Shown: positions 18,624 to 28,725, counted from the first letter of the stretch. The stretch is DNA of 39,710 nt from Minisyncoccota bacterium (GCA_028715395.1 JAQURY010000002.1:11977-51686), one strand, 5' to 3'. Numbers and translations are program-made. Notes: a model not told the origin generated them from the letters alone.

Positions 18624-20335
18624 GCGGATTTAATTTTAAAGACGAAAATTTGCTGGGGAAAATGATGGACGAGCAATGGCATCGCGGTCCGGACCAGTCC
18701 GGGACTTTTTTTGATAACTCGGTGAGCTTGGGGCACAACAGATTATCAATTATAGATTTGTCGGAAAAAGCCAAGCAGCCGATGGTAAGCGATGACGGAA
18801 ATTACAAGATTATTTTTAATGGGGAAATTTACAATTTCAAGGAACTTAGAAAAAAGCTGGAAAAGAAATATAAATTTTTCAGTGATTCCGATACCGAGGT
18901 CGTTTTGCGCGGCTACGAGGAATATGGAGACAAGATTTTCGGGATGCTGGACGGAATGTGGGCGCTGGCAATTTATGACAAGCAAAGAAATGAGCTTGTT
19001 TTGAGCAGGGACTATGCCGGCATAAAGCCTCTTTATTATTATTGGAATGACGGCAAATTTGTTTTTGCCTCCGAATTGGCGGCGATTAAAAAATTGAATA
19101 TTCCTCTTACGGTTAATAAAGAAATTTTTACCGCGGTTTTATCGTTCGGTTTTGTTCCGGCGCCGTATTCCTTATATAAGGAAGTCAGCAAGGTTTTGCC
19201 CGGAGAGATTTTGAAGCTTGATTTGGATAAGAAAATTTTAAATAAAAGCGGGATAGAACTAAGTCCGTTGGAGGGAATAAATAACGATAAAGAAATCATT
19301 GAAAAGGCGGAAGAAATTTTGGCGGAAAGCGCCGAGCGCCATTTGATAGCGGATGTAGAGGTAGGGCTATTCTTGTCGGGAGGAAACGATTCCAGCCTGC
19401 TGGCGGCTATTTTGAAGGAAAATGGCCGTAAAATACCGGCTTTTTGCCTTGAAATAGAAGGCCGGAAAGACGCGGAATATGCCCGGAAGGTGGCGGAGCG
19501 GCTGGACTTAAAGCTTTATACGCATAAAGTTACGGTTAAGGATTTCAGGGAGGTATACGATAAAATTTTCAGCGGACTAAAAGAACCTTTGGCCGATACG
19601 GCGATTTTTTCTTCTTATCTGATTTCGCGTTTTGCCAGGGAAAAAGTAAAAGTGGTTTTGTCCGGAGAGGGCGGAGATGAATTGTTCGGCGGATATTTTA
19701 CGCATCGCCATCTGGCCGATTTGAAAAATCCCAAATGGCCGGAAAGCAATTTCGTAGACAAAATATTTTCAAGATTTCCTGATTTTAAAGGAAAAAAGAC
19801 TTTATTGGATTTTATTTATAAGCTTCAAAGTGATGCCTTGGGATTATATTTGAACAATCTTTCTACGGCTTATTTGTATGATACGGCGGCGCAGAGAAAG
19901 TTTTTCCATAAATTGAAAAACATCCGGCCGTTTTATTACGATTTGAATTCCTATCTCCCCGACAGGCTGCTCTATAAATTGGATTATTCCGCCATGGCTT
20001 TTTCGCTTGAAGGAAGAGTGCCTTTTTTGGACAAGGAAATGATAAGATTTTCTTTAAATGAAAATGTGAGAAAGTTTTCGGAGAAAAACAAAAACAAATT
20101 TATTCTTAAATCATTGCTTAAGAAATATTTACCCGAAGAAATCGTAAATCGTCCCAAGGAAGGATTCAGTGTTCCGTTGGCGGAATATTTTGAAAAAATG
20201 CCGGAATTCCAGAATGATTATCAAAAAGCGCTGAGGTGGGCGGAGTCCAATGTCGGCTTGCCGATTTCCAAAATCAAAAATGCGGCCGGAAAAACGAAAT
20301 TTAATCTGGTGGCGTTATATAAATCATTGGCATGA
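18611..20335 (+). CDS. asnB: Glutamine-dependent asparagine synthase-like amidotransferase
   Basis: MCGISGF (Cys2 nucleophile), HRGPDQSG, NGEIYNF, synthetase PP-loop LFLSGGNDSSLLAAI, SGEGGDELFGGY, SLEGRVPFLD. Confidence 0.88.
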   Translation: MCGISGFNFKDENLLGKMMDEQWHRGPDQSGTFFDNSVSLGHNRLSIIDLSEKAKQPMVSDDGNYKIIFNGEIYNFKELRKKLEKKYKFFSDSDTEVVLRGYEEYGDKIFGMLDGMWALAIYDKQRNELVLSRDYAGIKPLYYYWNDGKFVFASELAAIKKLNIPLTVNKEIFTAVLSFGFVPAPYSLYKEVSKVLPGEILKLDLDKKILNKSGIELSPLEGINNDKEIIEKAEEILAESAERHLIADVEVGLFLSGGNDSSLLAAILKENGRKIPAFCLEIEGRKDAEYARKVAERLDLKLYTHKVTVKDFREVYDKIFSGLKEPLADTAIFSSYLISRFAREKVKVVLSGEGGDELFGGYFTHRHLADLKNPKWPESNFVDKIFSRFPDFKGKKTLLDFIYKLQSDALGLYLNNLSTAYLYDTAAQRKFFHKLKNIRPFYYDLNSYLPDRLLYKLDYSAMAFSLEGRVPFLDKEMIRFSLNENVRKFSEKNKNKFILKSLLKKYLPEEIVNRPKEGFSVPLAEYFEKMPEFQNDYQKALRWAESNVGLPISKIKNAAGKTKFNLVALYKSLA

Positions 20336-21489
20336 ATAATAAAATAAAAGTGGCTTTTTTCGGCGAAGATTTTTCCAGAAGAGGAAAAGGGACGGCTTTG
20401 GTTATCCAGAAAATAGCAGAGCAGTTCGCGGACAATTTTTCCGACAAAATTGAATTGATTATCGCAAGCAAGCGGGGAAAGTGCGAAAGCGGGGTTTGCC
20501 AAAAAGCCAGGTATATTGAAATAAAAACGCTGAAATTGCCGTTTTTTTCCACATTTTTTTCTTATCTGGCGTTTTTCTTTTTCAATAAAGAGAAATTCGA
20601 CATAGCGGTTTTTAACAGGAGAATTTATCCGGGATTTAATTTTTTAAAAGCCAAAAAGATTGTTTTAATTTCCCATAACGTTCCGGTAAGTCCCGCATAT
20701 GAAGAAAAAATTTCTTTTGCCAACAGGATTTTTGATTTTTTCATTAGGTGGATAGGAAAATACCGGATTGACGCGGTGATCGGGGATTCCAACGATGCGG
20801 CGGAAGGAATAAGAAAATATTACGGAATAAAAAAAGAAAAGGTTTATTCCATTTATTGCGGCGTTGGAGACGAATTTGGGGTTTTATCGGACAAAGAGAA
20901 AGAACGGGCAAAAATAAAGCTGAAAGAGAAGTACGGCATTCAGCCTCCATATATATTGGATGTTTCCCGCTTGGATCCGCACAAAAACGTGGCTGCGCTC
21001 ATTGAGGCGTTTTCGATTGTAGCGAAAAAAGGATTTCCCCATAAATTGGTGATTGTCGGAGGGAAACATATCGAAAGCTATTATGAAGTTGTTATGGATA
21101 AAATAAAAAAACTTGGTTTAACGGAAAAAGTTTTTTTTGCCGATTACATAGAAGCGGAAGATTTGCCGGCAGTTTATAATCTGGCGGATGTTTTTGTTTT
21201 CCCGTCGCTGATGGAAGGATTCGGATTGCCGGTTTTAGAGGCCATGAAAAGCGGCGCGCCGGTGATAACGTCAAATGTCTGTTCTATGCCGGAAGTGGCC
21301 GGAGAAGCGGGAATTTTGATAAATCCCAAGAGAGTTGAAGACATTGCTCGCGGAATAACCAAGATTTTAAGCGATAGCGGGTTCAAAAAAGAACTTATCC
21401 AAAAAGGAATCAAAAGGGCGGAAGAATTTTCCTGGCGCAAATCGGCGGGCGAATATATAAAATTATATGAAAATATTTTACGCGGCTAA
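20332..21489 (+). CDS. GT4-family glycosyltransferase (mannosyltransferase-like)
   Basis: YIVGVGDEF-type motif; ILDVSRLDPHKNVAALIEAF; FPSLMEGFGLPVLEAMKSGAPVITSNVCSMPEVAGEAGILINP. Confidence 0.9.
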   Translation: MNNKIKVAFFGEDFSRRGKGTALVIQKIAEQFADNFSDKIELIIASKRGKCESGVCQKARYIEIKTLKLPFFSTFFSYLAFFFFNKEKFDIAVFNRRIYPGFNFLKAKKIVLISHNVPVSPAYEEKISFANRIFDFFIRWIGKYRIDAVIGDSNDAAEGIRKYYGIKKEKVYSIYCGVGDEFGVLSDKEKERAKIKLKEKYGIQPPYILDVSRLDPHKNVAALIEAFSIVAKKGFPHKLVIVGGKHIESYYEVVMDKIKKLGLTEKVFFADYIEAEDLPAVYNLADVFVFPSLMEGFGLPVLEAMKSGAPVITSNVCSMPEVAGEAGILINPKRVEDIARGITKILSDSGFKKELIQKGIKRAEEFSWRKSAGEYIKLYENILRG

Positions 21490-22603
21490 TTTAAGATTGC
21501 CTACGGACAAAGCGCACGGATTACAGATAATGAAAATGTGCGAAGCGATGGCGGAGAACGGAGCGGAAGTGGAGCTGGTCATTCCGGAGCGCTTTAATGA
21601 AAACAAGGAGAATCCTTTCGACCATTACGGAATTAAAAAGATTTTTTCCATAAAAAAAATAGGAAAGACCGATTTTATAAATTACAGGTTCCTGCCGAGA
21701 ATTCTGGCGTTTTTGCTGGAAACGATTTATTTTTCCGCAAAATCTTTTTCTTACCTTAAATCAATCAAAGAAAATTATCTGGTTTACGCGCGGGACAGGG
21801 AAATCGCCTGGCTTTGTTTGTTTTTAAAAAAGCCCTTTATCTGGGAAATCCATTTTTTGCCCAAAATGCTTTTCATTTACAAGCCGGTATTGAAGCGCTT
21901 GTTTAAAATAGCGACTATAACGGGATATATGAAAAATAAGCTGGCCGAAGCGGGAATAAGGCCGGAGAAAATAGTGTTTTTGCCGGATGCGGTTGATCTG
22001 GAAAAGTTCACAGTCAAGGAATCAAAGCAGGCAATAAGAAAAAAATTAAATTTGCCGGCAGACAAAAAAATAATAATGTATTCCGGGCAATTATATGGCT
22101 GGAAAGGAGTGGACACGCTTGTCAAAGCAAGTAATTTTTTAAGCAATAATTTCAATGTTGTCATAGTGGGGGGGCATGATAACGAGATAGAGGAATTAAG
22201 GAAGATTCCCCATAAAAATATTCTGTTTGCCGGCCAAAAGAACAATAAAGAAGTCCCTTTTTGGCTTAAAGCGGCCGATATCCTGGTTTTGCCAAACAGT
22301 GGAAAGTACGAGATTTCACGGCATTTCACTTCTCCAATGAAGCTTTTTGAATACATGGCTTCGGGGGTTCCGATTGTCAGTTCGGATTTGCCTTCGCTTA
22401 GGGAGATTTTAACCGAGGACGAGGCGATATTTTTCAGGCCGGACAGCGCCGGTGATTTGGGCGCGGTTTTGCTGGGCAACGCCGGAAAAGAGGAGTTTTT
22501 GAAAAAAATATCCGGCAACGCTTTAAAAAAGGTCCAGAAATATACCTGGAAAAACAGAACGAAAGAAGTAATTGGCGGATTGGAAAGCGTTCTAGTAAAA
22601 TAA
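21467..22603 (+). CDS. GT4-family glycosyltransferase
   Basis: NLRLPTDKAHGLQIMKMCEAMAENGAEVELV; MYSGQLYGWKGVDTLVKA; SPMKLFEYMASGVPIVSSDLPSLREIL; 23-nt overlap with upstream CDS. Confidence 0.88.
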   Translation: MKIFYAANLRLPTDKAHGLQIMKMCEAMAENGAEVELVIPERFNENKENPFDHYGIKKIFSIKKIGKTDFINYRFLPRILAFLLETIYFSAKSFSYLKSIKENYLVYARDREIAWLCLFLKKPFIWEIHFLPKMLFIYKPVLKRLFKIATITGYMKNKLAEAGIRPEKIVFLPDAVDLEKFTVKESKQAIRKKLNLPADKKIIMYSGQLYGWKGVDTLVKASNFLSNNFNVVIVGGHDNEIEELRKIPHKNILFAGQKNNKEVPFWLKAADILVLPNSGKYEISRHFTSPMKLFEYMASGVPIVSSDLPSLREILTEDEAIFFRPDSAGDLGAVLLGNAGKEEFLKKISGNALKKVQKYTWKNRTKEVIGGLESVLVK

Positions 22604-22607
22604 CTTT

Positions 22608-23921
22608 ATGGATAAGCATAAAAAAATTCTGATAATTTTTTTGGCGATTGTTTTCGCGGTTAACATCGCTTATTCTTTTTATTTCAAAATTCCGCCGGCG
22701 GTTGACGCGCGCGCTTATGAAAATATTGCCTGGAATATTGTCCAGGGGAACGGCTACAGGGAATCCCTTGATGTTCCGCTGAACAATGACAATGCCATTA
22801 TCAGGGTGGGGCCGGGATACGAATTTTTTATCGCGGGCATTTATTCCGTTTTTGGGCGGCACTATGAAGTTGTCTGGGTGATTCAGGCGCTGCTGGTTGT
22901 TTTATCGGCGCTGATGATTTTTCTGATTACCAGGGAAATTTTTAAAACTCAGTGGAGTTTTGGGGCGGGAATTGCCGCGGCGGCGCTGATAGGACTTTCT
23001 CCGGATATCATTACTCTCCAAGGGATGCTGATGACTGAAACGCTCGGAGTTTTTTCGGTTATTCTGGCGGTTTATGTATTTTTCAGATATATAAATTACG
23101 GGCAAAGATTGTGGCTGGCGGGACTGGCGGGAATATGTTTGGGATTGGCTGTTTTGGTAAGGACTCCGGCGGCGTTTTTATTTTTCCCGATGGCCGCATA
23201 TTTGCTGTTCCATAAAAAATGGAAAGATTTTTTGATAATGGGCTTTATGGTTTTTCTGGTTTTGCTGCCTTGGACCATAAGAAATTACAATATATTTCAC
23301 GCGTTTATTCCGACTAACGAAGCAACGGGATTCAATTTGCTGGCGGGAAATCATTCCGGCGCCACCGGAGAACAGGATCCTTATCCCGCGCTGGAGCAAT
23401 ATGTCCAGGAGCTTGGATATGTCGGCGCAAACAACCGGGCAACCAAGGAGGCGTTGAATTTCGTAGCTGGAAGTCCGCTGGAATTTATAAAATTAACGGC
23501 TTATCGCGCTTCAATTTATTTCAGCTTCGCGCGTCCGACGGGATTCTGGTTCCATCTTAATGGGCTTAGCAAAGCGCTGACCCTGGTTTTTTCTTCAATT
23601 TATTCGGTCTTTCTTTTTGTCTTGGGTTTTTGGGGAATTTGGAAAATAAAAGATTTAATCGATAAGAAAAACGCCAAATTGCTGTTATGGATGCTGATAA
23701 TGATGCCGCTGGCCGTAGTGGGAATAATAGTTGAAACGAGATACAGATTTTTAATTTATCCGTTTTTGGCGATTTTCGCCGGTTATGGATTTCAGGAATT
23801 GATAAATAAAAGACTGCGGCTGGGACCGGCTTTGTATATTGCGGGGATTTTATTTTTAAATGCGGGTTTTGATATTTTGAGGAATTTGGGCAGAATTATG
23901 GAGAGAATTAAGGGTTTATAA
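22608..23921 (+). CDS. GT39-like GT-C membrane glycosyltransferase
   Basis: IPPAVDARAYENIAWNIVQGNGY...GPGYEFFIAGIYSVFG; about 10 hydrophobic segments. Confidence 0.75.
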   Translation: MDKHKKILIIFLAIVFAVNIAYSFYFKIPPAVDARAYENIAWNIVQGNGYRESLDVPLNNDNAIIRVGPGYEFFIAGIYSVFGRHYEVVWVIQALLVVLSALMIFLITREIFKTQWSFGAGIAAAALIGLSPDIITLQGMLMTETLGVFSVILAVYVFFRYINYGQRLWLAGLAGICLGLAVLVRTPAAFLFFPMAAYLLFHKKWKDFLIMGFMVFLVLLPWTIRNYNIFHAFIPTNEATGFNLLAGNHSGATGEQDPYPALEQYVQELGYVGANNRATKEALNFVAGSPLEFIKLTAYRASIYFSFARPTGFWFHLNGLSKALTLVFSSIYSVFLFVLGFWGIWKIKDLIDKKNAKLLLWMLIMMPLAVVGIIVETRYRFLIYPFLAIFAGYGFQELINKRLRLGPALYIAGILFLNAGFDILRNLGRIMERIKGL

Positions 23922-23922
23922 T

Positions 23923-24663
23923 ATGGAAGAATTTAAACAACATGAAGTTTCTTGGACGCCGGAGAAATCCAGGAGGTTTTGGAATAGCTATTCTTCGAAT
24001 AAGGCGATGGAAGGATTTTATTTCAGCAAACAAGTCGGAGCGTCTATTCTGAAGCAGGTAAAAAGCAAAATAAAATTAAAAGGAGAAATCCTTGATTTCG
24101 GATGCGGGCCGGGATTTTTTCTCCAAGAGCTGGCCAAGAATAAAATAAAAAGCGATGGGTTGGATTTTTCCGAAGAGTCCCTGAAATTGGCGGCTTCGCG
24201 GCTTGGCGATTCCCCGTATCTGGGAGAATTGATATTGGCAAAGGGCATTCCTACGCCGGTCAGAAATTCTTCTTATGACTCTGTATTTTTTATTGAAACA
24301 TTGGAACATATTTTGGATGAAGACTTGCCGAATAATTTAAAGGAGCTGAACCGCGCGCTTAAAATCGGCGGCCATTTGATTATAACCGTGCCCAACGAAG
24401 AAAATCTGGATAAATCAAAAGTTTGCTGCCCGGATTGCGGAGCGGTTTTTCACAGGGTCCAGCACGTAAGGACTTTTTCCGCTCAAAGTATTTCCGAATT
24501 GTTTAAGCAGTACGGATTCAGAGCGGTTTTCTGCAAAGCGGTAATGTTCAGAAGTCCCTCGGCTCTTAATTTTTTCAGGAATTTAGTCCAGTTTTTTTAC
24601 GGAAAGTTTTACAAGGCGAGATATCCCCACCTTCTTTTAATCGCGGAGAAAATCAGCAATTAA
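23923..24663 (+). CDS. Class I SAM-dependent methyltransferase
   Basis: GEILDFGCGPGFFLQEL (motif I), DSVFFIETLEHI, CxxC pair (CCPDCGAVF) with adjacent His. Confidence 0.82.
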   Translation: MEEFKQHEVSWTPEKSRRFWNSYSSNKAMEGFYFSKQVGASILKQVKSKIKLKGEILDFGCGPGFFLQELAKNKIKSDGLDFSEESLKLAASRLGDSPYLGELILAKGIPTPVRNSSYDSVFFIETLEHILDEDLPNNLKELNRALKIGGHLIITVPNEENLDKSKVCCPDCGAVFHRVQHVRTFSAQSISELFKQYGFRAVFCKAVMFRSPSALNFFRNLVQFFYGKFYKARYPHLLLIAEKISN

Positions 24664-25376
24664 AAAAAATCTTTTATCAGGATTCTCCAGGGCGAAATTA
24701 TTCCTTCAATAATAATAGCTAGGGACATTTTTGATTTTCCCTCGCCGCGTTCTTCGAAGAAAATGGGGAACTCGATTGTTTTCGCTCCGGCTCTGAACAA
24801 ATAATATTTCAGGCTGGAAATAAAAGCGTAGCCCTTGGGATTGAGATTATTGAAATCTATTTTTTTTAAAAGCTCCGCGTTGATTATGTTGTAGCCGGTT
24901 GTCCAGTCGTTAATCCTGTATTTTCCGAAAAGAATTTTTAAATAAGAATTTCCGGCGGCGCTCAGAAATCTCCTGAAAATATTCCATTTTTTCGTAATAT
25001 CTCCTCCTTTCGTGTAGCGGGAGCCGATCACCAAATCGTAATTTTCCGACAAAGCCAGCATGCCGCGCAGATATTTCGGGTCATGCGAAAAATCGCCGTC
25101 CATCATAGTGATGGTTTTGAGCTCGCCGTTTTCCAGCGCTTTCCGGAAGCCGGCAACGTAAGCTGCTCCTAGGCCGTTTTTTCCGGCCCGTTTTATCAGC
25201 GAAAGGCCGGGAAATTTTTGCTTAAGATTTTCAACAATTCCGGCGGTGCCGTCGGGAGAGTTATCATCTACTATCATGACTCCGGTTTCAGGAACAAGTT
25301 CAAAAATTTTTTCCACCAGTGCGCCAATGTTCTCTTTTTCGTTATAAGTCGGGATTATGACCAAATTCTTTGCCAT
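24660..25376 (-). CDS. GT2, polyprenol monophosphomannose synthase-like
   Basis: VIIPTYNEKENIGALVEKIF; IVDDNSPDGTAGI; MMDGDFSHDPKYLRGML; VIGSRYTKGG; FEERGEGKSKMS. Confidence 0.9.
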   Translation of the reverse strand: MAKNLVIIPTYNEKENIGALVEKIFELVPETGVMIVDDNSPDGTAGIVENLKQKFPGLSLIKRAGKNGLGAAYVAGFRKALENGELKTITMMDGDFSHDPKYLRGMLALSENYDLVIGSRYTKGGDITKKWNIFRRFLSAAGNSYLKILFGKYRINDWTTGYNIINAELLKKIDFNNLNPKGYAFISSLKYYLFRAGAKTIEFPIFFEERGEGKSKMSLAIIIEGIISPWRILIKDFF

Positions 25377-25409
25377 TTAGTTATATTTTACTATAATACC
25401 TGCGTAATT

Positions 25410-25415
25410 TATAAT
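25410..25415 (+). promoter_or_regulatory. Candidate -10 box TATAAT, 8 nt before ATG 25424 (divergent region 25377-25423)
   Basis: aatTTATAATgtagcaatATG. Confidence 0.45.
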
Positions 25416-25423
25416 GTAGCAAT

Positions 25424-26122
25424 ATGCATAAACTTTCAATAATAATTCCTTCTTACAACGAAAAAGCGACCATTGAAGAGCTGATTAAACGGGTGAAAGC
25501 GGTTAATCTGGACAATATCGAAAAAGAAATTATCGTCATTGACGACGGCTCAAAGGACGGAACGAGAGACATAATAAAATCCATTCCGGGAATAAAATAC
25601 GTTTTTCATGAAAAAAATCTCGGCAAAGGAGGGGCGGTGAAAACCGGTTTCCATAAGGCTACTGGAGATATTGTGATTATTCAGGACGCCGATTTGGAAT
25701 ACGATCCGGAAGATTACAAAAAAGTTTTGAAGCCGATTTTAATCGGCCAGGCTGATGTCGTTTACGGTTCGCGTTTTTTGACCGGCGAACCGAAGAGAGT
25801 TTTGTTTTTCTGGCATTTGATGGGCAATAAATTTTTATCTTTTATTTCTAATTTATTGACCGGGCTGACTTTGACCGATATGGAAACTTGCTACAAGGTG
25901 TTTACCAAAGAAGTAGTGGATTCGTTTAAAGACAAGCTGGTGTCCCAAAGATTTGGCATAGAGCCCGAATTGACGGCGAGAATGGCAAAAGGAAAATGGA
26001 GAATATACGAAGTGGGAATCGCATATTACGGCAGATCATATGAAGAAGGCAAAAAAATCGGTTTTTGGGACGGAGTATCCGCGATTTGGCACGTAATAAG
26101 ATTTAATATATTCAGCAGATAA
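25424..26122 (+). CDS. GT2 glycosyltransferase (DPM1-like)
   Basis: SIIIPSYNEKATIEELIKRV; VIDDGSKDGT; NLGKGGAVKTGF; QDADLEYDPEDY; YGSRFL. Confidence 0.88.
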   Translation: MHKLSIIIPSYNEKATIEELIKRVKAVNLDNIEKEIIVIDDGSKDGTRDIIKSIPGIKYVFHEKNLGKGGAVKTGFHKATGDIVIIQDADLEYDPEDYKKVLKPILIGQADVVYGSRFLTGEPKRVLFFWHLMGNKFLSFISNLLTGLTLTDMETCYKVFTKEVVDSFKDKLVSQRFGIEPELTARMAKGKWRIYEVGIAYYGRSYEEGKKIGFWDGVSAIWHVIRFNIFSR

Positions 26123-27537
26123 TGAAAAGATTAAAAGTTCTCTTGATGAGGCCGGGCTCCCGGTCTGATGAATTAATTCCGCCTTTCGGCTTGGGTTATT
26201 TGACTACCGCCATAAGAAAAAAACACGACGTTGAGGTTTTGGACGGAATCAAAGAACAGCTGACGCCGGAAAAATTAGAGGAAATTTTAAAAACAAAAAA
26301 ATATGACATTATCGGAATCCAGATATTCACTTTTCACGTGGTGGCGGCGAAAGAATATATTAAAGCGATTAAAAAAGTCAGCCGGAAAATTAAAATAATT
26401 TTCGGCGGACCTCATCCGTCCTGCGGTTTTGCCAATATATACCAGCTTTTTCCGGATATTGATTGGGCATTCAGGGGAGAGGCCGAAGTCGGCCTGGCCA
26501 GATTGCTGGATTTGATTGCCGAGGGCAGAGCCGAAGAAAAAGAGCAATTAATGACGGTTCCGGGATTAATTTGGAGGATGGACGGAAGAACAGTGGTAAA
26601 TCAGCAGATATTCGTCGATGATTTGGACGAGCTGGGAACGCCGAGCTGGGATATTTTGAGACCCGATACTTATCCACTGGCTCCTCACGGAGGTTTTTTC
26701 AAAAATTTTCCGATAGCTCCGATTGTCATTACTAGGGGATGTCCGTTTTCCTGCACTTATTGCGCGGGCAATCTCATAAGCGGAAAGAAAATAAGATTCA
26801 GAAGCGTGGACAATGTCATTGAAGAAATAAAATTATTGCATAACGAATACGGCATAAAAGAAATTCACATAGAAGACGACAATTTTACTTTCAGTCCTGA
26901 TTTTGTGAAAGATTTTTGCAGAAAACTGAAAGCGACGGGATTTAACATGACTTGGACGTGCCCGAACGGAGTCAGGCTTGATTCTTTGTCGGAGGAAATG
27001 CTTATGACCATGAAAGACGCCGGGCTTTACAGTATTTCCGTCGGAATAGAATCGGGCTCAGATAGAATCCTGAAAGAAATGAAAAAAAATCTGACCAAAG
27101 ACGTTATCCGCGAAAAAGTGGCTCTGATTAAAAAATGCGGACTGGAAATTTCGGGATTTTTCATAATCGGTTATCCGGGAGAAACAGTTAAAGACATAAT
27201 GGATACGATTGATTTTTCGATAGAGCTGGGACTGAAGCGCGCCGGGTTTTCTCTTTTCAAGCCTTTTCCGGGAACGGAAATTACGAGAAATCTTATAGAG
27301 AGAGGAGAGTTGAAAGAAATGTCCGATGAGGATTGGGGAAGGTTCGTTCTGGCGGACGCGATTTATGCGCCCAGAGGATTTACCGTGGAACAGATGAAAA
27401 AATTGAGGCGCAAAGCTTTAATGAGATTTTATTTCAGGCCGGTGATAGCCTGGAAATTCCTGAGGGAAATCAGGAACTTTAAGCATCTGAAACTGGTTAT
27501 ACATAGAATATACAGCTGGTTGTTTAAGGCCAGATAA
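26122..27537 (+). CDS. B12-binding-type radical SAM protein
   Basis: PPFGLGYLTTAIRKKHDVEVLDG...IIFGGPHPSCG; VITRGCPFSCTYCAGN (CxxxCxxC); SVGIESGSDRIL; FIIGYPGET. Confidence 0.88.
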   Translation: MKRLKVLLMRPGSRSDELIPPFGLGYLTTAIRKKHDVEVLDGIKEQLTPEKLEEILKTKKYDIIGIQIFTFHVVAAKEYIKAIKKVSRKIKIIFGGPHPSCGFANIYQLFPDIDWAFRGEAEVGLARLLDLIAEGRAEEKEQLMTVPGLIWRMDGRTVVNQQIFVDDLDELGTPSWDILRPDTYPLAPHGGFFKNFPIAPIVITRGCPFSCTYCAGNLISGKKIRFRSVDNVIEEIKLLHNEYGIKEIHIEDDNFTFSPDFVKDFCRKLKATGFNMTWTCPNGVRLDSLSEEMLMTMKDAGLYSISVGIESGSDRILKEMKKNLTKDVIREKVALIKKCGLEISGFFIIGYPGETVKDIMDTIDFSIELGLKRAGFSLFKPFPGTEITRNLIERGELKEMSDEDWGRFVLADAIYAPRGFTVEQMKKLRRKALMRFYFRPVIAWKFLREIRNFKHLKLVIHRIYSWLFKAR

Positions 27538-27546
27538 AAAATAGAA

Positions 27547-28725
27547 ATGAAAAGAACTTATCTCGATTATGCCGCCACGACCTACATAGATCCGGCGGTT
27601 TTGCGGAAAATGAACCCTTTTTTGAAGGGGTCTTTCGGCAATGCGTCTTCTTTGCACGCGGCCGGACGCGAAGCGCGATTTGCGATTGAGCAGGCGAGGA
27701 TCGGAACGGCGAAAATTTTGGGATGCGGAAGCGGAGAAATTATTTTCACCGGTTCGGGAACGGAGTCCGATAATTTGGCGATTTTTGGAATTGCCGATTT
27801 TTATAAAGATAAGGGCAAGCATATTATTGTTTCAAAAATAGAGCATCCGGCGGTTATGGAAGCGGCGAAAAAACTGGAAAAACGGGGATTTGAAGTTTCT
27901 TATTTAAGAGTCGATTCTGACGGATTAGCTGATTTGGAGGAATTGAAAAAAATTATCAGGAAAGACACGATTTTAGTTTCAATAATTTACGCCAATAACG
28001 AAATCGGGACAATCCAGCCGATTTCCGAGATTTCGGAAATAATAAAAAGCGCCAGAAAAAATAATTCTTCGGAATTTCCTTTGTTTCATACGGATGCCTG
28101 CCAGGCGGCCGGAGCGCTGGATTTGAACGTGAAAAAAATGAGAGTTGATTTGATGACGCTGAATGGCTCGAAAATATACGGACCGAAAGGAGTTGGGTGC
28201 CTTTATGTTTCTAAGAATGTAAAATTGGAACCGATGATAGTCGGCGGAGGCCAGGAAAGCGGTTTGCGCGCCGGAACGGAAAATGCGGCCTTGATTGTGG
28301 GTTTTGCCGAAGCCTTGAAACTGGCCGATAAAATAAAAATCGGAGAATCAAAACGGCTGAAAGTTTTGAGGGACTATTTAATCAAAAATATTTTAAAAAA
28401 TATTAGCCGCAGCCGGCTGAATGGTAATGCGGTTAAACGTTTGCCGAATAACGTTAATGTTTCCATAAAAGGAGTGGAGGGCGAAGCCATGGCCTTATTG
28501 CTGGATAAGTACGGCATTTGCGCGTCTACCGGCTCAGCTTGCTCTTCCAGAAAACTTACGCCTTCCCATGTGCTTTTGGCGATAGGAATAACGCCGGAAT
28601 TGGCGCATAGCAGCTTGAGGCTGACGCTGGGAAGAAAAACAACCAAGCGTGACGCGGATTATATTTTGAAAGTTTTACCAAATGTAATAGAAAAATTAAG
28701 GGAAATATCTTCAATAAAAATATGA
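27547..28725 (+). CDS. iscS: Cysteine desulfurase (IscS/NifS-like)
   Basis: TYLDYAATTYIDPAVL; GSGTESDNLAIFG; HTDACQAAGALDL; NGSKIYGPKGVGCLYV (PLP Lys); STGSACSSRKLTPSHVLLAIG (catalytic Cys). Confidence 0.93.
   Translation: MKRTYLDYAATTYIDPAVLRKMNPFLKGSFGNASSLHAAGREARFAIEQARIGTAKILGCGSGEIIFTGSGTESDNLAIFGIADFYKDKGKHIIVSKIEHPAVMEAAKKLEKRGFEVSYLRVDSDGLADLEELKKIIRKDTILVSIIYANNEIGTIQPISEISEIIKSARKNNSSEFPLFHTDACQAAGALDLNVKKMRVDLMTLNGSKIYGPKGVGCLYVSKNVKLEPMIVGGGQESGLRAGTENAALIVGFAEALKLADKIKIGESKRLKVLRDYLIKNILKNISRSRLNGNAVKRLPNNVNVSIKGVEGEAMALLLDKYGICASTGSACSSRKLTPSHVLLAIGITPELAHSSLRLTLGRKTTKRDADYILKVLPNVIEKLREISSIKI

Noticed and set aside
27547-28725. Loss of the His before the PLP lysine in IscS (NGSKIYGPKG)
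   Set aside because: I noted the residue difference, but variants at this position occur in the NifS/IscS family as far as I recall, and the PLP Lys and catalytic Cys are intact, so no special function is claimed.
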